64,000 bases of DNA from Geminicoccaceae bacterium (GTDB lineage Bacteria > Pseudomonadota > Alphaproteobacteria > Geminicoccales > Geminicoccaceae), in contig JANXAZ010000017.1 in NCBI GenBank assembly GCA_025062095.1, forward strand, positions 1 to 64,000. Direction: 5' to 3'. Shown piece after piece: positions 46,820 through 56,966 of this stretch; the stretch's first letter is position 1; the number at the start of each line of letters is the position of its first letter. The position numbers were made by a program, and so were the translations under genes. Under the pieces are notes generated by a model. That model worked only from the letters and a program-made list of their open reading frames with translations, was not told the DNA's origin and ran no database searches.

Positions 46820-47751
46820 ACGCGTCTCCCCCACCATCGGCCGAGCTCTTCGAGCAGACCTACGAGGCCGCGCGCCGCCAACAGAACGATGCCCAGCAGG
46901 ACGAGCCCCAGGATCATCTGCCAGGCGTCGGGAAAGGCGGCGGCCGCGTGCACGCGCACGAGCTCGAAGACCACCGCACCCAGAAAGGGCCCCAAGACAT
47001 TGGCGGTGCCACCGAGAATGGCCACGAACACGAGTTCGCCCGAATGCGTCCAGTACACGAGAAGAGGCGTGACGTGGAGGGTCGCGAGCGCCGTGATCCC
47101 CCCGCCCAGACCGGCGAGACCGGCGGATACGACATAGGCCTGGAAGAGCACCCGGCGGGCCGAGACGCCCGCGAACTCCAGCCGCGTCTCGCGGGTCTTG
47201 AGGGCGGAGAGCGCCTCGCCCGCGGGCGCGCGCAGATAGCGCGCGACGAGCGCCGCCGCGATCGCGACGCACACGAGGGCGAGAGCGAACAACGCCCATT
47301 CGTAACGCGCCCCTTCGAGCGCGACACCGAAAAGACGCGGGCGGGCGACGCGAATGCCGTCCGTGCCGCGGGTCAGCCAATAGAGCTTCTCGAGCAGGGA
47401 ATAGACCACCATCGAAAAGGCGAGATTGAGCATGCCGAAGAAAATATCGCGATAACGACTGACGAAAAGGCCGACGAGGATCCCGGCGACGACCGCGGCG
47501 AGCACGGCCGCGGCCAACAGCAGAAGGACATCGTCGAGCTGAGGCCGCGCGAACGCGATCGTGTAGGCGCCGACCGCGACATAGAGCGCGTGGCCGAAGC
47601 TCACTTGGCCCGCACGCAGGAGCATCATGATCCCGAGCACGGCGAGCCCGGTCGCGAGCGCGAGCGTGAGAACGAAGCGCAGCCAGGGTTGCAGGGCCGC
47701 GAGCAGGGCGAGCGCGAGGAAACCGACCGCGAACGCGAGGCGCAGCGGCAT
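46816..47751 (-). CDS. Branched-chain amino acid-type ABC transporter permease, LivM type
   Basis: A 311-residue permease with eight to ten hydrophobic segments. It has the LivM-typical RAGQVSFGHALYVAVGAY, RGTDGIRVARPRLFG and the coupling region LSALKTRETRLEFAGVSARR. Its ATG overlaps the LivH-type stop (TGATG). It pairs with the LivH-type permease to form the channel. Confidence 0.92.
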   Translation of the reverse strand: MPLRLAFAVGFLALALLAALQPWLRFVLTLALATGLAVLGIMMLLRAGQVSFGHALYVAVGAYTIAFARPQLDDVLLLLAAAVLAAVVAGILVGLFVSRYRDIFFGMLNLAFSMVVYSLLEKLYWLTRGTDGIRVARPRLFGVALEGARYEWALFALALVCVAIAAALVARYLRAPAGEALSALKTRETRLEFAGVSARRVLFQAYVVSAGLAGLGGGITALATLHVTPLLVYWTHSGELVFVAILGGTANVLGPFLGAVVFELVRVHAAAAFPDAWQMILGLVLLGIVLLAARGLVGLLEELGRWWGRRV

Positions 47752-48641
47752 CAGATCCGTCGCAGCTCGCGGCCACCGAACAGACCGGACGGCCGCAGGA
47801 CGAGGACGATGACCATGAGGAGGTAGGGAACCACGACCTCGAGTTCGGGCGCGAAATAGACGGCGAAGGACCGGCCGAGGCCCACGAGAAGGGCGGTCGC
47901 CGCCGCTCCCTCGATCTGGCCGAGGCCGGCGGTGGCGACGACGGCGAAGGAAAGGACGATCGTTTGGACGCCGACCCCGGGTACGAGGCTCGTCGTGGGT
48001 GCGGCGAGCGCACCGCCGAGCGCGGCGAGACCCGCTCCGATCGTGAACGCCAAAAGATAAATCCGGCGCGAATCGATCCCGATCGCTTCCGCCGCCTCCC
48101 GATCGTGGGCGACGGCGAGGATCATGCGGCCGGTGACGGTGCGGCGCAAAAACCAGACCAGAAAAAGAAGACAGACGACCGCCAAACCCGGCAAGAGGAT
48201 CAACTGATAAGCCGTATAGACGATGCCGCCTACGACCACGGGGCCGAGAGCGCGCACGGGCGCGTCCTCGAAGACCGGCTGCACGCCCCAGACGAGCTTT
48301 TGCACGTCTTCGAGAATCATGAAAAGAGCGAACGTCAACAGGAGCTGCAACACCTGCTCCTTGTCGTAGATGCGGGCGAGAAGCCCGCGCTCGATCGAGG
48401 GACCGGCGATTGCGCCCACGGCGAGCGCCGCGAGGGCGAGGGCGAGAAGAGAAAGCCAAGGGGTTCCGGCGAGGGCCGCGAGGGTGGAAGCGGAGTAAGC
48501 GCCGATCGCGAACAGGCTGCCGTGCGCGACGTTGAGGATCTTGAGCACACCGAAGACGAGCGTGAGCCCGACCGCGACCATGAACAGCTGCGCGGCGTAG
48601 GCGAGCCCGTCGAGAAGAGCGAGGAGGAGAAGGAGTTCCAC
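47751..48641 (-). CDS. Branched-chain amino acid-type ABC transporter permease, LivH type
   Basis: A 296-residue permease starting at GTG 48641, with FGVLKILNVAHGSLFAIGAY typical of LivH. The coupling loop is AVAHDREAAEAIGIDSRRIY. The C-terminal VLVLRPSGLFGGRELRRI is diagnostic of the family. It lies 49 bases after the binding-protein gene, with a hairpin between. Confidence 0.93.
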   Translation of the reverse strand: MELLLLLALLDGLAYAAQLFMVAVGLTLVFGVLKILNVAHGSLFAIGAYSASTLAALAGTPWLSLLALALAALAVGAIAGPSIERGLLARIYDKEQVLQLLLTFALFMILEDVQKLVWGVQPVFEDAPVRALGPVVVGGIVYTAYQLILLPGLAVVCLLFLVWFLRRTVTGRMILAVAHDREAAEAIGIDSRRIYLLAFTIGAGLAALGGALAAPTTSLVPGVGVQTIVLSFAVVATAGLGQIEGAAATALLVGLGRSFAVYFAPELEVVVPYLLMVIVLVLRPSGLFGGRELRRI

Positions 48642-48656
48642 GGGCGGAAGGTCGAG

Positions 48657-48685
48657 GAAGCCCGGAGCGCGCGGCTCCGGGCTTC
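48657..48685 (-). promoter_or_regulatory. Intercistronic hairpin between LivK-type and LivH-type genes
   Basis: A perfect 11-base stem (GAAGCCCGGAG / CTCCGGGCTTC) with a 7-base loop fills most of the 49-base gap. No T-run follows. It likely stabilises the upstream message or attenuates read-through, favouring the binding protein. Confidence 0.75.
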
Positions 48686-48690
48686 GCGGG

Positions 48691-50010
48691 TCAGGCCTTG
48701 TAGGGGATCGGGGCCGGAGCCTTGGCCACGGTCTCCATCGTGAGCCCTTTCACCCATTCGAGGCCCTTGGTGCCCATGGGGTTCATGGTGAGCTCGGGCG
48801 GGAAGAGCACCATCTGGTCCAGCACCGGGAAGGGGTATTCGGGTACGTGCTTGGTGACGCCGACGAGCATGGGCTCGAGTCCCTGGCCGTCCTCGCGGAT
48901 CTTCATGCGTCCAGTGAGATGTTCGAACTCGAGGCCGCGCAGGGTGTCCATGAGCTGCTCGCGCGAGGGCCACGCCCCGCCGTTGGCGGCGATCGCCTTG
49001 GTGTAGGCGGCTTCGAGGGCGAAGAGGGCTTGGGCCATGTGGTAGGTCGGATAGATGGGATACTGGCCGTAACGCTTGCGGTATTCGCTCACGAAATTCT
49101 TGAGCCGATCGGTGTCCTTGGCGATCGGGTGCAAGAACCAGTGATCGCCGCGCGCACCCACGATGACGCCCTCGGGCAACGTCTTGCCGACCCGCTCGAG
49201 CGACGATTCGGCGAGGGGCAAGACGAAGAGCGAACGCTCGAACAGCCGGCGCTCCGCCGCCTGACGGAGGAAGGTGTCGAGCTCGCCACCCCAACTCGTC
49301 GAAAAGACGACGTCAGGTCTGAGCGCCTGCAGGCGGGTGATCTCGGTGGAGAAATCGGTGGCGCCGAATTTGGGGAAGAGCTCGGCGAGCACCCGGATGC
49401 CGGGTTTGATCGCCTCCATGGCCGTCTTCCAGATCGCCCACGAGTCTCGACCCCAGGCGTAGTCCTGGTTGACCACCGCCACGGTCTGCACATCGGGCCG
49501 CATCTTGAGGAGATAGAGAAGTGGCGCCACGATCTCGGGGACGGCATTGGCCTGTGTGCGCACCGAATAACGCCATTTGCCCTCTTCGAAGATCCGCTGC
49601 GTGCCGCAGTCCCACATGATATTGGGAAGCCTCAGTTCTTCCGCGAGCGGAGCGACAGCGAGGCAGCTCGCGGACGAGATCGATGCGAACATCACGTCCA
49701 CGTTTTCGTTCTGTGCGAGCCTGCGGCATTCACCGAGAAGGAAATTCACGCCCGGTGCTTCGTCGATCACCAAGGCTTTGATCGGAACGCCTTGGATGCC
49801 GCCGCGCGCGTTCATCTGTTCGATCAAAAGATCGGCGGCATTCCGACCGGGCACGCCGAACACGCTCGCGGGACCGGAAAGGAAGGTCGAGATCCCGATG
49901 CGGATCTCGCTCGGCTTCTGTTGCCCGATGGCGCTGCGCGGAAGAATCCAGGGCGCGGCGAGCGCACTCGCGGCGACCGCCACGGCCTGCCGACGGGTCG
50001 TGCGGATCAT
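48691..50010 (-). CDS. Branched-chain amino acid-type ABC transporter binding protein, LivK type
   Basis: A 439-residue periplasmic binding protein with an RR-containing signal (RTTRRQAVAVAASALAAPW), possibly Tat-exported. The binding domain opens EIRIGISTFLSGPASVFGVP and includes NARGGIQGVPIKALVIDEAP and NQDYAWGRDSWAIW. The size and the aromatic-rich C terminus fit the amide/aromatic-acid binders of this large family as well as amino-acid binders, so the ligand is open. It is the first gene of the operon running to 45393. Confidence 0.92.
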   Translation of the reverse strand: MIRTTRRQAVAVAASALAAPWILPRSAIGQQKPSEIRIGISTFLSGPASVFGVPGRNAADLLIEQMNARGGIQGVPIKALVIDEAPGVNFLLGECRRLAQNENVDVMFASISSASCLAVAPLAEELRLPNIMWDCGTQRIFEEGKWRYSVRTQANAVPEIVAPLLYLLKMRPDVQTVAVVNQDYAWGRDSWAIWKTAMEAIKPGIRVLAELFPKFGATDFSTEITRLQALRPDVVFSTSWGGELDTFLRQAAERRLFERSLFVLPLAESSLERVGKTLPEGVIVGARGDHWFLHPIAKDTDRLKNFVSEYRKRYGQYPIYPTYHMAQALFALEAAYTKAIAANGGAWPSREQLMDTLRGLEFEHLTGRMKIREDGQGLEPMLVGVTKHVPEYPFPVLDQMVLFPPELTMNPMGTKGLEWVKGLTMETVAKAPAPIPYKA

Positions 50011-50121
50011 CGGTAAAGCCTCCCTTCGGTTGGCGCTCCGCTCCTCCCTGCCTAGGCGGGCGACGAGGAGCCGGCAAGCGGTGACCCGGAGGTGCCCGCG
50101 GGCGACCCGGGCGCGCCGGGT

Positions 50122-51078
50122 TCAATCCCCGATCGTCTCGGAGACCTCCCGCTTGTGCCGCAGAAGCGCCATGAGCCGCCGGTCGCGCCAGCGCTGCCGG
50201 TGCGGAATCTCCTCTGCGAGAAGACGCAACCTCCGGCTGTGTTCGATCTCGTCGAGGACGGGGCCGGTCCAGTCGGGCCGGGGCAGGGCGCTCGCGAGAA
50301 CCGACTCGAAGACGTCGCGGTAACGCACGACATAATCACGGATCCCACCGGGCGCGTTGAGATCGCCCACCTCGAACGGACCGGCGAAGCACCAGCGCAA
50401 GGCGAGGCCGTCGCGCAGGGCGATGTCAATCTCCTCGGCGGTGCAGATGCCGGCCGCGACGAGCTTGAACGCCTCTTCAACGAGCGCCGCCTGCAGACGG
50501 TTCATGACGAAGCCGTCGATCTCGCGCGCGAGCCGAATGACCGAATGGCCGAGCCCGCGCACGACCTCTTCGGCGCGCAGGATCGTCTCCAGACTCGTCC
50601 AAGGAGCGGGGCAGAGCTCGACCGCGGGGACGAGATGAGGCGGGTTGAGCGGATGGACGACGAGAGCCCGCGCCCGACCGGGAAGATCATCGGTGAAGCG
50701 GGAAGGCAGAATGGCCGAGGTCGACGACGCGAGCACGGCCTCGGGCGGGGCGAGCCGGTCGAGCGCGCGCCAGAGCTCGCGCTTGATCTCCAGGCGCTCG
50801 GGGGCGTTCTCCTGCACCCACGCCGCACCCGCGAGCGCCGCTTCGAGGCTGGATGCGGGAAGAAGGCGGGAGCGCGCTTCGTCTTTCGCAGGGGCTTCGA
50901 GGAGCCGGCTCGCGACGAGGTCGGAGAGCATTCCGTCGATCGCGGAAAGGGCCGCATCGACGACACCCGCGACCGGATCGAAGAGGCGAACGGTCCAGCC
51001 CCCTCGGGCGAAGTCGACCGCCCAGGCGCGGCCGATCAGGCCGCAGCCCACGATCGCACAGATCCGTTCCTCGCTCAT
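50122..51078 (-). CDS. 3-hydroxyacyl-CoA dehydrogenase family protein (carnitine dehydrogenase/lambda-crystallin-like)
   Basis: A 318-residue NAD-dependent dehydrogenase. The Rossmann motif is AIVGCGLIGRAWAVDFARGG, followed by the active-site Ser region ASSTSAILPSRF and the catalytic His in VVHPLNPPHLVPAVEL. The C-terminal dimerisation domain begins DGFVMNRLQAALVEEAF. The size fits single-domain members such as L-carnitine dehydrogenase or lambda-crystallin-like gulonate dehydrogenase. The start is ATG 51078. Confidence 0.88.
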   Translation of the reverse strand: MSEERICAIVGCGLIGRAWAVDFARGGWTVRLFDPVAGVVDAALSAIDGMLSDLVASRLLEAPAKDEARSRLLPASSLEAALAGAAWVQENAPERLEIKRELWRALDRLAPPEAVLASSTSAILPSRFTDDLPGRARALVVHPLNPPHLVPAVELCPAPWTSLETILRAEEVVRGLGHSVIRLAREIDGFVMNRLQAALVEEAFKLVAAGICTAEEIDIALRDGLALRWCFAGPFEVGDLNAPGGIRDYVVRYRDVFESVLASALPRPDWTGPVLDEIEHSRRLRLLAEEIPHRQRWRDRRLMALLRHKREVSETIGD

Positions 51079-51162
51079 CGACGGCCTCCCCGGGCTGGTC
51101 GCGGGCTGGCTAGACGGTGGCGCGGGGAGCGTCAACGCTCGCAGGACCGACCGGAACCCGCC

Positions 51163-52248
51163 GTGGCTCGCGTGACCATTCTCTCCGGACTGGCGGTCAA
51201 AGGTCCGGCGGCGATCCTGGTCGAGACCGGGCGGTCGCGGCTTTTGCTCGACCTCGGTCGCGGACCGGAGCCGGGGGCCGAGGTGCCCCTCGCGCCGGTC
51301 GGCAGGGTCGACGCGGTCTTGGTGACCCACGGCCACGCCGACCACGCCGGTGCGCTCGATCGGCTCGTGGAGATCGGCGACCCGCCCGTTTGGGCCACGG
51401 CCGAGCTGCGGGCGCTGTGCCCGCTCCCCCCGGGCGGGACGCTGCCGCTGCGCGGCACCGCGGAGGTGGCGGGCGTGCGCGTGACGACGGGACGAGCCGG
51501 TCACGCCCCGGGCGGGATCTGGCTCCACCTCGGCACGGGCGGGGGGATCCTCTACACGGGCGACCTTTTCGATCGCTCCCCGATCTGGGCCTTCGACCCG
51601 CCGCCGGCCGCCGACACCCTGCTCGTCGACGCCTCCTACGATCTCGACCCGACGCCTCTCGAGACCCGACGCGCGGCCGTTCTCGCGCTGCTCGATCGGC
51701 CGCGGCTGCTCTTTCCGGCACCGGCCGACGGGCGCGGGCTCGAACTCGCCCTCTTTCTGTTCGAGCGGACCGGACGCGCGCCCGTCCTGTGCCCGCGCAC
51801 GCGAGCGGCCCTCGCCCGCGTGCGCGCTCGTGCGCGGGCGAGCCTGCGCGCCGGAGCGGAGCGGCGACTGGCGGCGCTCGCCGCCGCCGCTCCGGCGTGG
51901 TCCGAGGAGCCGCAAGGCGCGGTCGTCGCCGAAGGAGCCAAGCTCGATCGCGGTCCGGCGGCGACTCTCGCCCGCTTCTGGGCCGATCGGGCCGATGCGC
52001 GGATCGTGCTCACCGGCCACGTGCCGCGCGGTTGTCCGGCCCACGACCTCCTGACCGCGGGTCGTGCGCTCGCGTGCCGGTGGCCCGTGCATCCGGATCG
52101 GGCGACGATCGAAGCCCTGCTCGCCCGCGTTCGTCCCCGCCGGCTCGTACCGCTGTTCCGTCCCGCACCCGATCTCGCGACCTGGCGCACCGCGGCGCCC
52201 GGGACCGATATTCTGTTCGATCCGGTCCTCGCTCCGACCGACGCGTGA
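51163..52248 (+). CDS. MBL-fold metallohydrolase with beta-CASP-like features
   Basis: About 361 residues. The metallo-beta-lactamase core has VLVTHGHADHAGALDRL (HxHxDH), a later metal His in TGRAGHAPGGIWLH and the Asp in ILYTGDLFD. A long insertion and GHVPRGCPAHDLL resemble the beta-CASP group of RNA/DNA-processing nucleases. It might act on nucleic acids, but this is uncertain. The start is uncertain: GTG 51163 or GTG 51172; no strong ribosome-binding site is seen. It diverges from the dehydrogenase gene. Confidence 0.8.
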   Translation: MARVTILSGLAVKGPAAILVETGRSRLLLDLGRGPEPGAEVPLAPVGRVDAVLVTHGHADHAGALDRLVEIGDPPVWATAELRALCPLPPGGTLPLRGTAEVAGVRVTTGRAGHAPGGIWLHLGTGGGILYTGDLFDRSPIWAFDPPPAADTLLVDASYDLDPTPLETRRAAVLALLDRPRLLFPAPADGRGLELALFLFERTGRAPVLCPRTRAALARVRARARASLRAGAERRLAALAAAAPAWSEEPQGAVVAEGAKLDRGPAATLARFWADRADARIVLTGHVPRGCPAHDLLTAGRALACRWPVHPDRATIEALLARVRPRRLVPLFRPAPDLATWRTAAPGTDILFDPVLAPTDA

Positions 52249-52319
52249 GCCTCGCGGTCACGCGGCGGTCATCGGAGAGTCTTAACGCCGGAAGCGGTGC
52301 AGACGGGGAGAACGGGACG

Positions 52320-53300
52320 ATGCGCGCGCGTTGGACGGTGCTCTTGGCCGTCGCCTTGGCGGCCGTGACGAGCGAGGTGCGGGCGAGCGAAAAGCTGGTG
52401 CTCTACACCTCGCAACCCACCGATCAGATGAAGGCGGTCCTCGATCTTTTCAAAACCGTCGCACCCGAGATCGAGGTCGAGATGTTCCGCTCGGGCACGA
52501 CGGAAGTCTTGAACAAGCTCGCCGCCGAATTCGCCGCCGGTTCGCCGCGGGCCGATGTCCTCTTGATCGCCGACGAAATCGCAATGATGCAGCTCGCGCG
52601 CGACAATCGACTCTTGCCCTATCCGGAAGCTCCGGTCGCCCGTTTCCCGAAGACCTTCTACGATCCCCAGATGCGTTGGTTCGGGACCAAGGTGATCACG
52701 ACCGGCATCGTTTACAACACCAATCTCGTCAAAGAACCTCCCAAGAGCTGGAAGGATCTCCTGCGGCCGGAGGCCAAGGGGCGGGTGATCATGCCCTCGC
52801 CGCTGTATTCCGGGGCGGCGGTGATCCACGTCGGCACGCTGGTCGAGCAGCCCGAGTTCGGTTGGTCGTACTTCGAGAAGCTGGCCGAAGCGGGCGCGTT
52901 GTCGGCGCGCGGCAACGGCGCGGTCCTCGATGCGGTCGCCAAGGGCGAGCGGGCCTACGGCGTGCTCATCGACTACATGGCGCTGAACGCCAAGGCCAAG
53001 GGCTCGCCGGTCGACTTCGTCTTCCCGATGGAGGGGGTGACCGCCGTCACCCAGCCGGTGGCGATCCTCGCCACGACCAAGAACCCCCGTGCCGCGAAGA
53101 AGTTCGTCGACTTCCAGCTGTCGGAAGCGGCCCAGCGCCAGGCCGTGGAGCAGGGCTACATCCCGGCCATGGAGGGCATCGCGCCGCCGCCCTACTTCCC
53201 GGACCCGAAGACGATCAAGCTGCTCTCGGTCGACCCCGCCGTGCTCCTCGCCAAGGACGAGCCAAACAAGAAGCGCTTCGCCGATCTCTTCGGCGGCTGA
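52320..53300 (+). CDS. Iron(III)- or phosphonate-type ABC transporter binding protein (FbpA-like)
   Basis: A 326-residue periplasmic protein with a signal peptide (RWTVLLAVALAAVTSEVRAS). The body is FbpA/AfuA-like: LVLYTSQPTDQMKAVLDLF, RSGTTEVLNKLAAEF, ADVLLIADEIAMMQL and WFGTKVITTGIVYNTNLV. Related proteins bind Fe(III), 2-aminoethylphosphonate or polyamines; the tyrosines needed for Fe(III) cannot be assigned by eye. The ATG 52320 follows GGGGAGAACGGGAC. It is followed 18 bases later by its permease gene. Confidence 0.88.
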   Translation: MRARWTVLLAVALAAVTSEVRASEKLVLYTSQPTDQMKAVLDLFKTVAPEIEVEMFRSGTTEVLNKLAAEFAAGSPRADVLLIADEIAMMQLARDNRLLPYPEAPVARFPKTFYDPQMRWFGTKVITTGIVYNTNLVKEPPKSWKDLLRPEAKGRVIMPSPLYSGAAVIHVGTLVEQPEFGWSYFEKLAEAGALSARGNGAVLDAVAKGERAYGVLIDYMALNAKAKGSPVDFVFPMEGVTAVTQPVAILATTKNPRAAKKFVDFQLSEAAQRQAVEQGYIPAMEGIAPPPYFPDPKTIKLLSVDPAVLLAKDEPNKKRFADLFGG

Positions 53301-53318
53301 CGGGCCCCGCCCGTTCCC

Positions 53319-55052
53319 GTGGCGACGCGAGCGCTCGGCGCGCGCACGGGTCTCGTCGCCCGTGCCGCGCGCGGGGAGTTCGACCGAGCATTGTTGATCC
53401 TCGCGAGCGGCCTTTACATCGGCGTTTTCTGTCTTCTGCCGCTCCTCCGCCTCGCCCTCGAGCTCGTCTGGGCGGGCGAGCGGGGGCTCGTGTTCGAGGT
53501 GCTCGGCGCCCGCGCCACGCAACGCGCGCTCGCGAACACGCTCGAGGCGGCGATTCTCTCGGCGCTGATCGCCACGTTTCTGGGCGGAGGATTCGCGATC
53601 CTGCTCGCGCTCTTCGATCTGCGCGGGCGCAGGCTCGCGGCGTTGTTGTTCCTGTTGCCGGTCCTGGTGCCGGCGCAGATCGCCGCCGTCGCCTGGCTGC
53701 AGCTGGCGAGCCCGGCGAGCCCGATCCTCGCGCTCTTGGGTCTCGCACCCGAGCCCGGCGCGAAGAACCCGCTCTACTCGCGCGAAGGGGTGATCTGGTT
53801 GCTCGCCCTCGAACACGCGACCATGCCCTTTCTCACCACGCGCGCCGGTCTCGCCGCTCTGCCGGCCGATCTCTTCGAATCCGCGCGCAACCTCGGGGCC
53901 GGACCCGCGCGCATCCTCGTGCGCGTGGTCTTGCCGCTGTTGCGGCCGGCGCTCGCCGCCGGTGCCGCGCTCGCCTTCGTGGGGGCGCTGGGCAATTTCG
54001 GCATCCCGGCGCTTCTCGGCATCCCGGGCCGCTACACGCTGTTGACGAGCCTCATCTACCAGCGACTGTCGGGCTTCGGGCCGCGCGTGTTGCCCGAGGT
54101 CGCCGTGCTCGCCGGGCTGCTGGCCGGCCTCGCCGTCCTCGGCCTGCTCGTGCAGTGGTGGGCGCAACGCGGCGCGGCGGTGGAGAGCGGGCGCGGCCTG
54201 CCCGAGCGACCCTTGTTCGGCCTCGGGCGCCTGCGGCCTCTCGTGGAGGTCGCGGCGTGGAGCTTCCTCCTGCTCGTCACCGTCGCCCCTCTCGCCGCGC
54301 TCGTGGCGAGCGCGCTCGTGCCGGCGGTGGGCGTGCCCTTGACCCTCGAGACGCTCACCCTGCGCCACTTCGAGCTGTTCGCCGCGGTCCACGGCGCCGT
54401 CCCGCGCGCGTTCGTCAACAGCCTCTTGCTCGCGGCCGCGGCCGCGCTGCTCGCTGTCGCGGCGAGCCTCCCGCTCGCCTGGTCGCTGCGCTTCGCCGGC
54501 TCGCGCGCGGCCCGGCTCTTGGACCTCGCCGCCGACGCGCCGTGGGCGCTTCCCGGCATCGTCTTCGCCATCGCGGTCATCCTCGTCTACATCCGACCCT
54601 TGCCCCTCCTCGATTGGAGCCTCTACGCGACCATGGGTATCCTGGTCGTGGCCTACGCGGGTCGCTTCCTCGCCCTCGCGCTGCGTCCCGCGGTCGCCGG
54701 CTTGGGGCAGATCGAGGCATCGTTCGAGGAAGCGGGGGCGAACCTGGGGGCGCGCGCCCTGCGGCGCCTGGTCCGCATCCACCTGCCCCTCGTGCTGCCC
54801 TCGCTCGCCGCCGGCGCGCTCCTCGTCTTCATGACCGCCCTCAACGAGCTCACCGTTTCGGCTCTGCTCTGGTCGACCGGCAACGAGACCCTGGGCGTGG
54901 TGGTTTTCATGCTCTACGACGAGGGCAACACCGGCGGCGCCGCGGCGGTGGGCACGGTGGCGGTCGTCGTCGTGCTCCTCCTCGCCGCCGCGGCTTCGCT
55001 GCTCGCCCGGCTCTGCGGCCTTCCCCGCGGCGTCCTGCCCTGGCAGGGCTGA
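53319..55052 (+). CDS. Fbp/AfuB-type ABC transporter permease (two fused permease halves)
   Basis: A 577-residue protein with twelve or so membrane helices and two binding-protein-dependent permease domains. Each has a coupling loop: SARNLGAGPARILVRVVLPL in the first half and EEAGANLGARALRRLVRIHL in the second. This is the usual architecture of FbpB-like permeases. It starts at GTG 53319. No ATPase gene follows; lepA comes next. The ATPase must be encoded elsewhere or be shared with another transporter. Confidence 0.92.
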   Translation: MATRALGARTGLVARAARGEFDRALLILASGLYIGVFCLLPLLRLALELVWAGERGLVFEVLGARATQRALANTLEAAILSALIATFLGGGFAILLALFDLRGRRLAALLFLLPVLVPAQIAAVAWLQLASPASPILALLGLAPEPGAKNPLYSREGVIWLLALEHATMPFLTTRAGLAALPADLFESARNLGAGPARILVRVVLPLLRPALAAGAALAFVGALGNFGIPALLGIPGRYTLLTSLIYQRLSGFGPRVLPEVAVLAGLLAGLAVLGLLVQWWAQRGAAVESGRGLPERPLFGLGRLRPLVEVAAWSFLLLVTVAPLAALVASALVPAVGVPLTLETLTLRHFELFAAVHGAVPRAFVNSLLLAAAAALLAVAASLPLAWSLRFAGSRAARLLDLAADAPWALPGIVFAIAVILVYIRPLPLLDWSLYATMGILVVAYAGRFLALALRPAVAGLGQIEASFEEAGANLGARALRRLVRIHLPLVLPSLAAGALLVFMTALNELTVSALLWSTGNETLGVVVFMLYDEGNTGGAAAVGTVAVVVVLLLAAAASLLARLCGLPRGVLPWQG

Positions 55053-55165
55053 GACGAAGGCCGCCCCGCTGGCGCGCGCGCCATCGGTGGACTACGTAAG
55101 GTGCGAACCTCGTCGCCGCTCTTTCGACGGCGCTTTCCTCGCCATCGGGCCCGCGTGTCGCGTTC

Positions 55166-56962
55166 ATGACCGATCTCGCCCATATCCGCAACTTCGCGAT
55201 CGTCGCGCACATCGACCACGGCAAATCGACGCTCGCGGATCGGCTCATCGAGAGATGTGGTGCGCTCGATCCGCGCGAGATGACCGATCAGGTGCTCGAT
55301 TCCATGGACATCGAGCGCGAGCGGGGGATCACGATCAAAGCGCAGACCGTGCGCCTGCGCTACCGGGCGAGGAACGGCGAGGACTACGTCTTCAACCTCA
55401 TCGACACGCCCGGCCATGTCGACTTCTCGTACGAGGTCAGTCGCTCCTTGCGCGCCTGCGAGGGGGCGATTCTCCTCGTCGATGCGACCCAGGGCGTAGA
55501 AGCGCAGACCCTCGCGAACGCCTATCAAGCGATCGACGCCGATCTCGAGATCATCCCCGTCCTCAACAAGATCGACCTGCCGGCGGCCGAGCCCGAGAAG
55601 GTCAAAGAGCAGATCGAGGACATCATCGGGCTCGACGCGCACGACGCCCTTCTGATCTCGGCCAAGACCGGCCAGGGGGTGGACGAGCTCCTCGAGGCCA
55701 TCGTCCACCGCCTGCCGCCGCCCACGGGCGAACGCGAAGCCCCGCTTCAGGCTCTCGTCGTGGATTCCTGGTACGACTCGTATCTCGGGGTCGTCACCTT
55801 GGTGCGCGTGAAGAACGGCGAGCTCCGCCGCGGCCTCAAGATCCGCTTCATGGGCACGGGTGCGGTGCACACGATCGACCGCATCGGCGTGTTCACGCCC
55901 AAACGCGCCGAGGTCGACGTCCTGGGCCCGGGCGAGGTCGGCTACATCACCGCCGGCATCAAGGAGATCGCCGATGCGCGCGTGGGCGATACGATCACCG
56001 ACGAAAAACGCCCCGCGGCTGCGCCTCTGCCCGGCTTCCGGCCGAGCCAACCCGTGGTTTTCTGCGGCATGTATCCGACCGATGCCGCGGATTACGACAA
56101 TTTGCGCGATGGATTGGCCAAGCTGCGGCTGAACGATTCGAGCTTCGTGTTCGAACCCGAGAGCAGCGGTGCCCTCGGCCTCGGCTTCCGGTGCGGCTTT
56201 CTCGGGCTTCTGCACCTCGAGATCGTCCAGGAGCGCCTCGAGCGCGAGTTCGGCCTCGATCTCGTGATCACGGCACCATCCGTCGTCTATCGGCTGCACA
56301 CCACCGACGGCAAGGTGCGCGAACTCCACAGCCCCGCCGATTATCCCGATCCCACGCGGATCGCGAAGATCGAGGAGCCGTGGATCAAGGCCACCATCCT
56401 GGTCCCCGACGAATTCTTGGGCAAGGTTCTCGAGCTCTGCCAGGAAAAACGCGGCGTCCAACAGGAGCTCACCTACGTCGGTAACCGGGCGATGGTGATC
56501 TATCGCCTGCCGCTCAACGAGGTCGTCTACGATTTCTACGACAGACTCAAGTCGTGCACGCGCGGTTACGCGAGCTTCGATTATCAGCTCGACGGCTACG
56601 AGGAGTCGGATCTCGTCAAGGTCGACATCCTCGTCAACGGCGAGCGGGTGGATTCGCTGTCCATGATCGTGCACCGCAGCCAGGCCGAGCCGCGCGGCCG
56701 CGCGGTGTGCGAGAAGCTCAAGGAGCTCATCCCGCGCCAGCTCTTCGCGGTGGCGATCCAGGCAGCGATCGGCGGGCGGATCATCGCCCGCGAAACGATC
56801 AAGCCCTACCGCAAAGACGTTCTCGCCAAATGTTACGGCGGCGACGTCACGCGCAAGCGCAAACTCTTGGAAAAGCAGAAGGAAGGCAAGAAGCGCATGC
56901 GCCAGATCGGTCAGGTGGAGATCCCCCAGGAAGCCTTCCTCGCCGCCCTCAAGCTCGGGTGA
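55166..56962 (+). CDS. lepA: Elongation factor 4 (LepA), ribosome back-translocase
   Basis: A 598-residue translational GTPase of normal length. GTPase motifs are [45 protein letters not shown] and [16 protein letters not shown]. The LepA-specific C terminus is [20 protein letters not shown] then [16 protein letters not shown]-like sequence (here [20 protein letters not shown]). It acts on stalled or mistranslocated ribosomes. The start is ATG 55166. The glycosyltransferase gene begins 4 bases after its stop. Confidence 0.97.
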   Translation: MTDLAHIRNFAIVAHIDHGKSTLADRLIERCGALDPREMTDQVLDSMDIERERGITIKAQTVRLRYRARNGEDYVFNLIDTPGHVDFSYEVSRSLRACEGAILLVDATQGVEAQTLANAYQAIDADLEIIPVLNKIDLPAAEPEKVKEQIEDIIGLDAHDALLISAKTGQGVDELLEAIVHRLPPPTGEREAPLQALVVDSWYDSYLGVVTLVRVKNGELRRGLKIRFMGTGAVHTIDRIGVFTPKRAEVDVLGPGEVGYITAGIKEIADARVGDTITDEKRPAAAPLPGFRPSQPVVFCGMYPTDAADYDNLRDGLAKLRLNDSSFVFEPESSGALGLGFRCGFLGLLHLEIVQERLEREFGLDLVITAPSVVYRLHTTDGKVRELHSPADYPDPTRIAKIEEPWIKATILVPDEFLGKVLELCQEKRGVQQELTYVGNRAMVIYRLPLNEVVYDFYDRLKSCTRGYASFDYQLDGYEESDLVKVDILVNGERVDSLSMIVHRSQAEPRGRAVCEKLKELIPRQLFAVAIQAAIGGRIIARETIKPYRKDVLAKCYGGDVTRKRKLLEKQKEGKKRMRQIGQVEIPQEAFLAALKLG

Positions 56963-56966
56963 ACCG

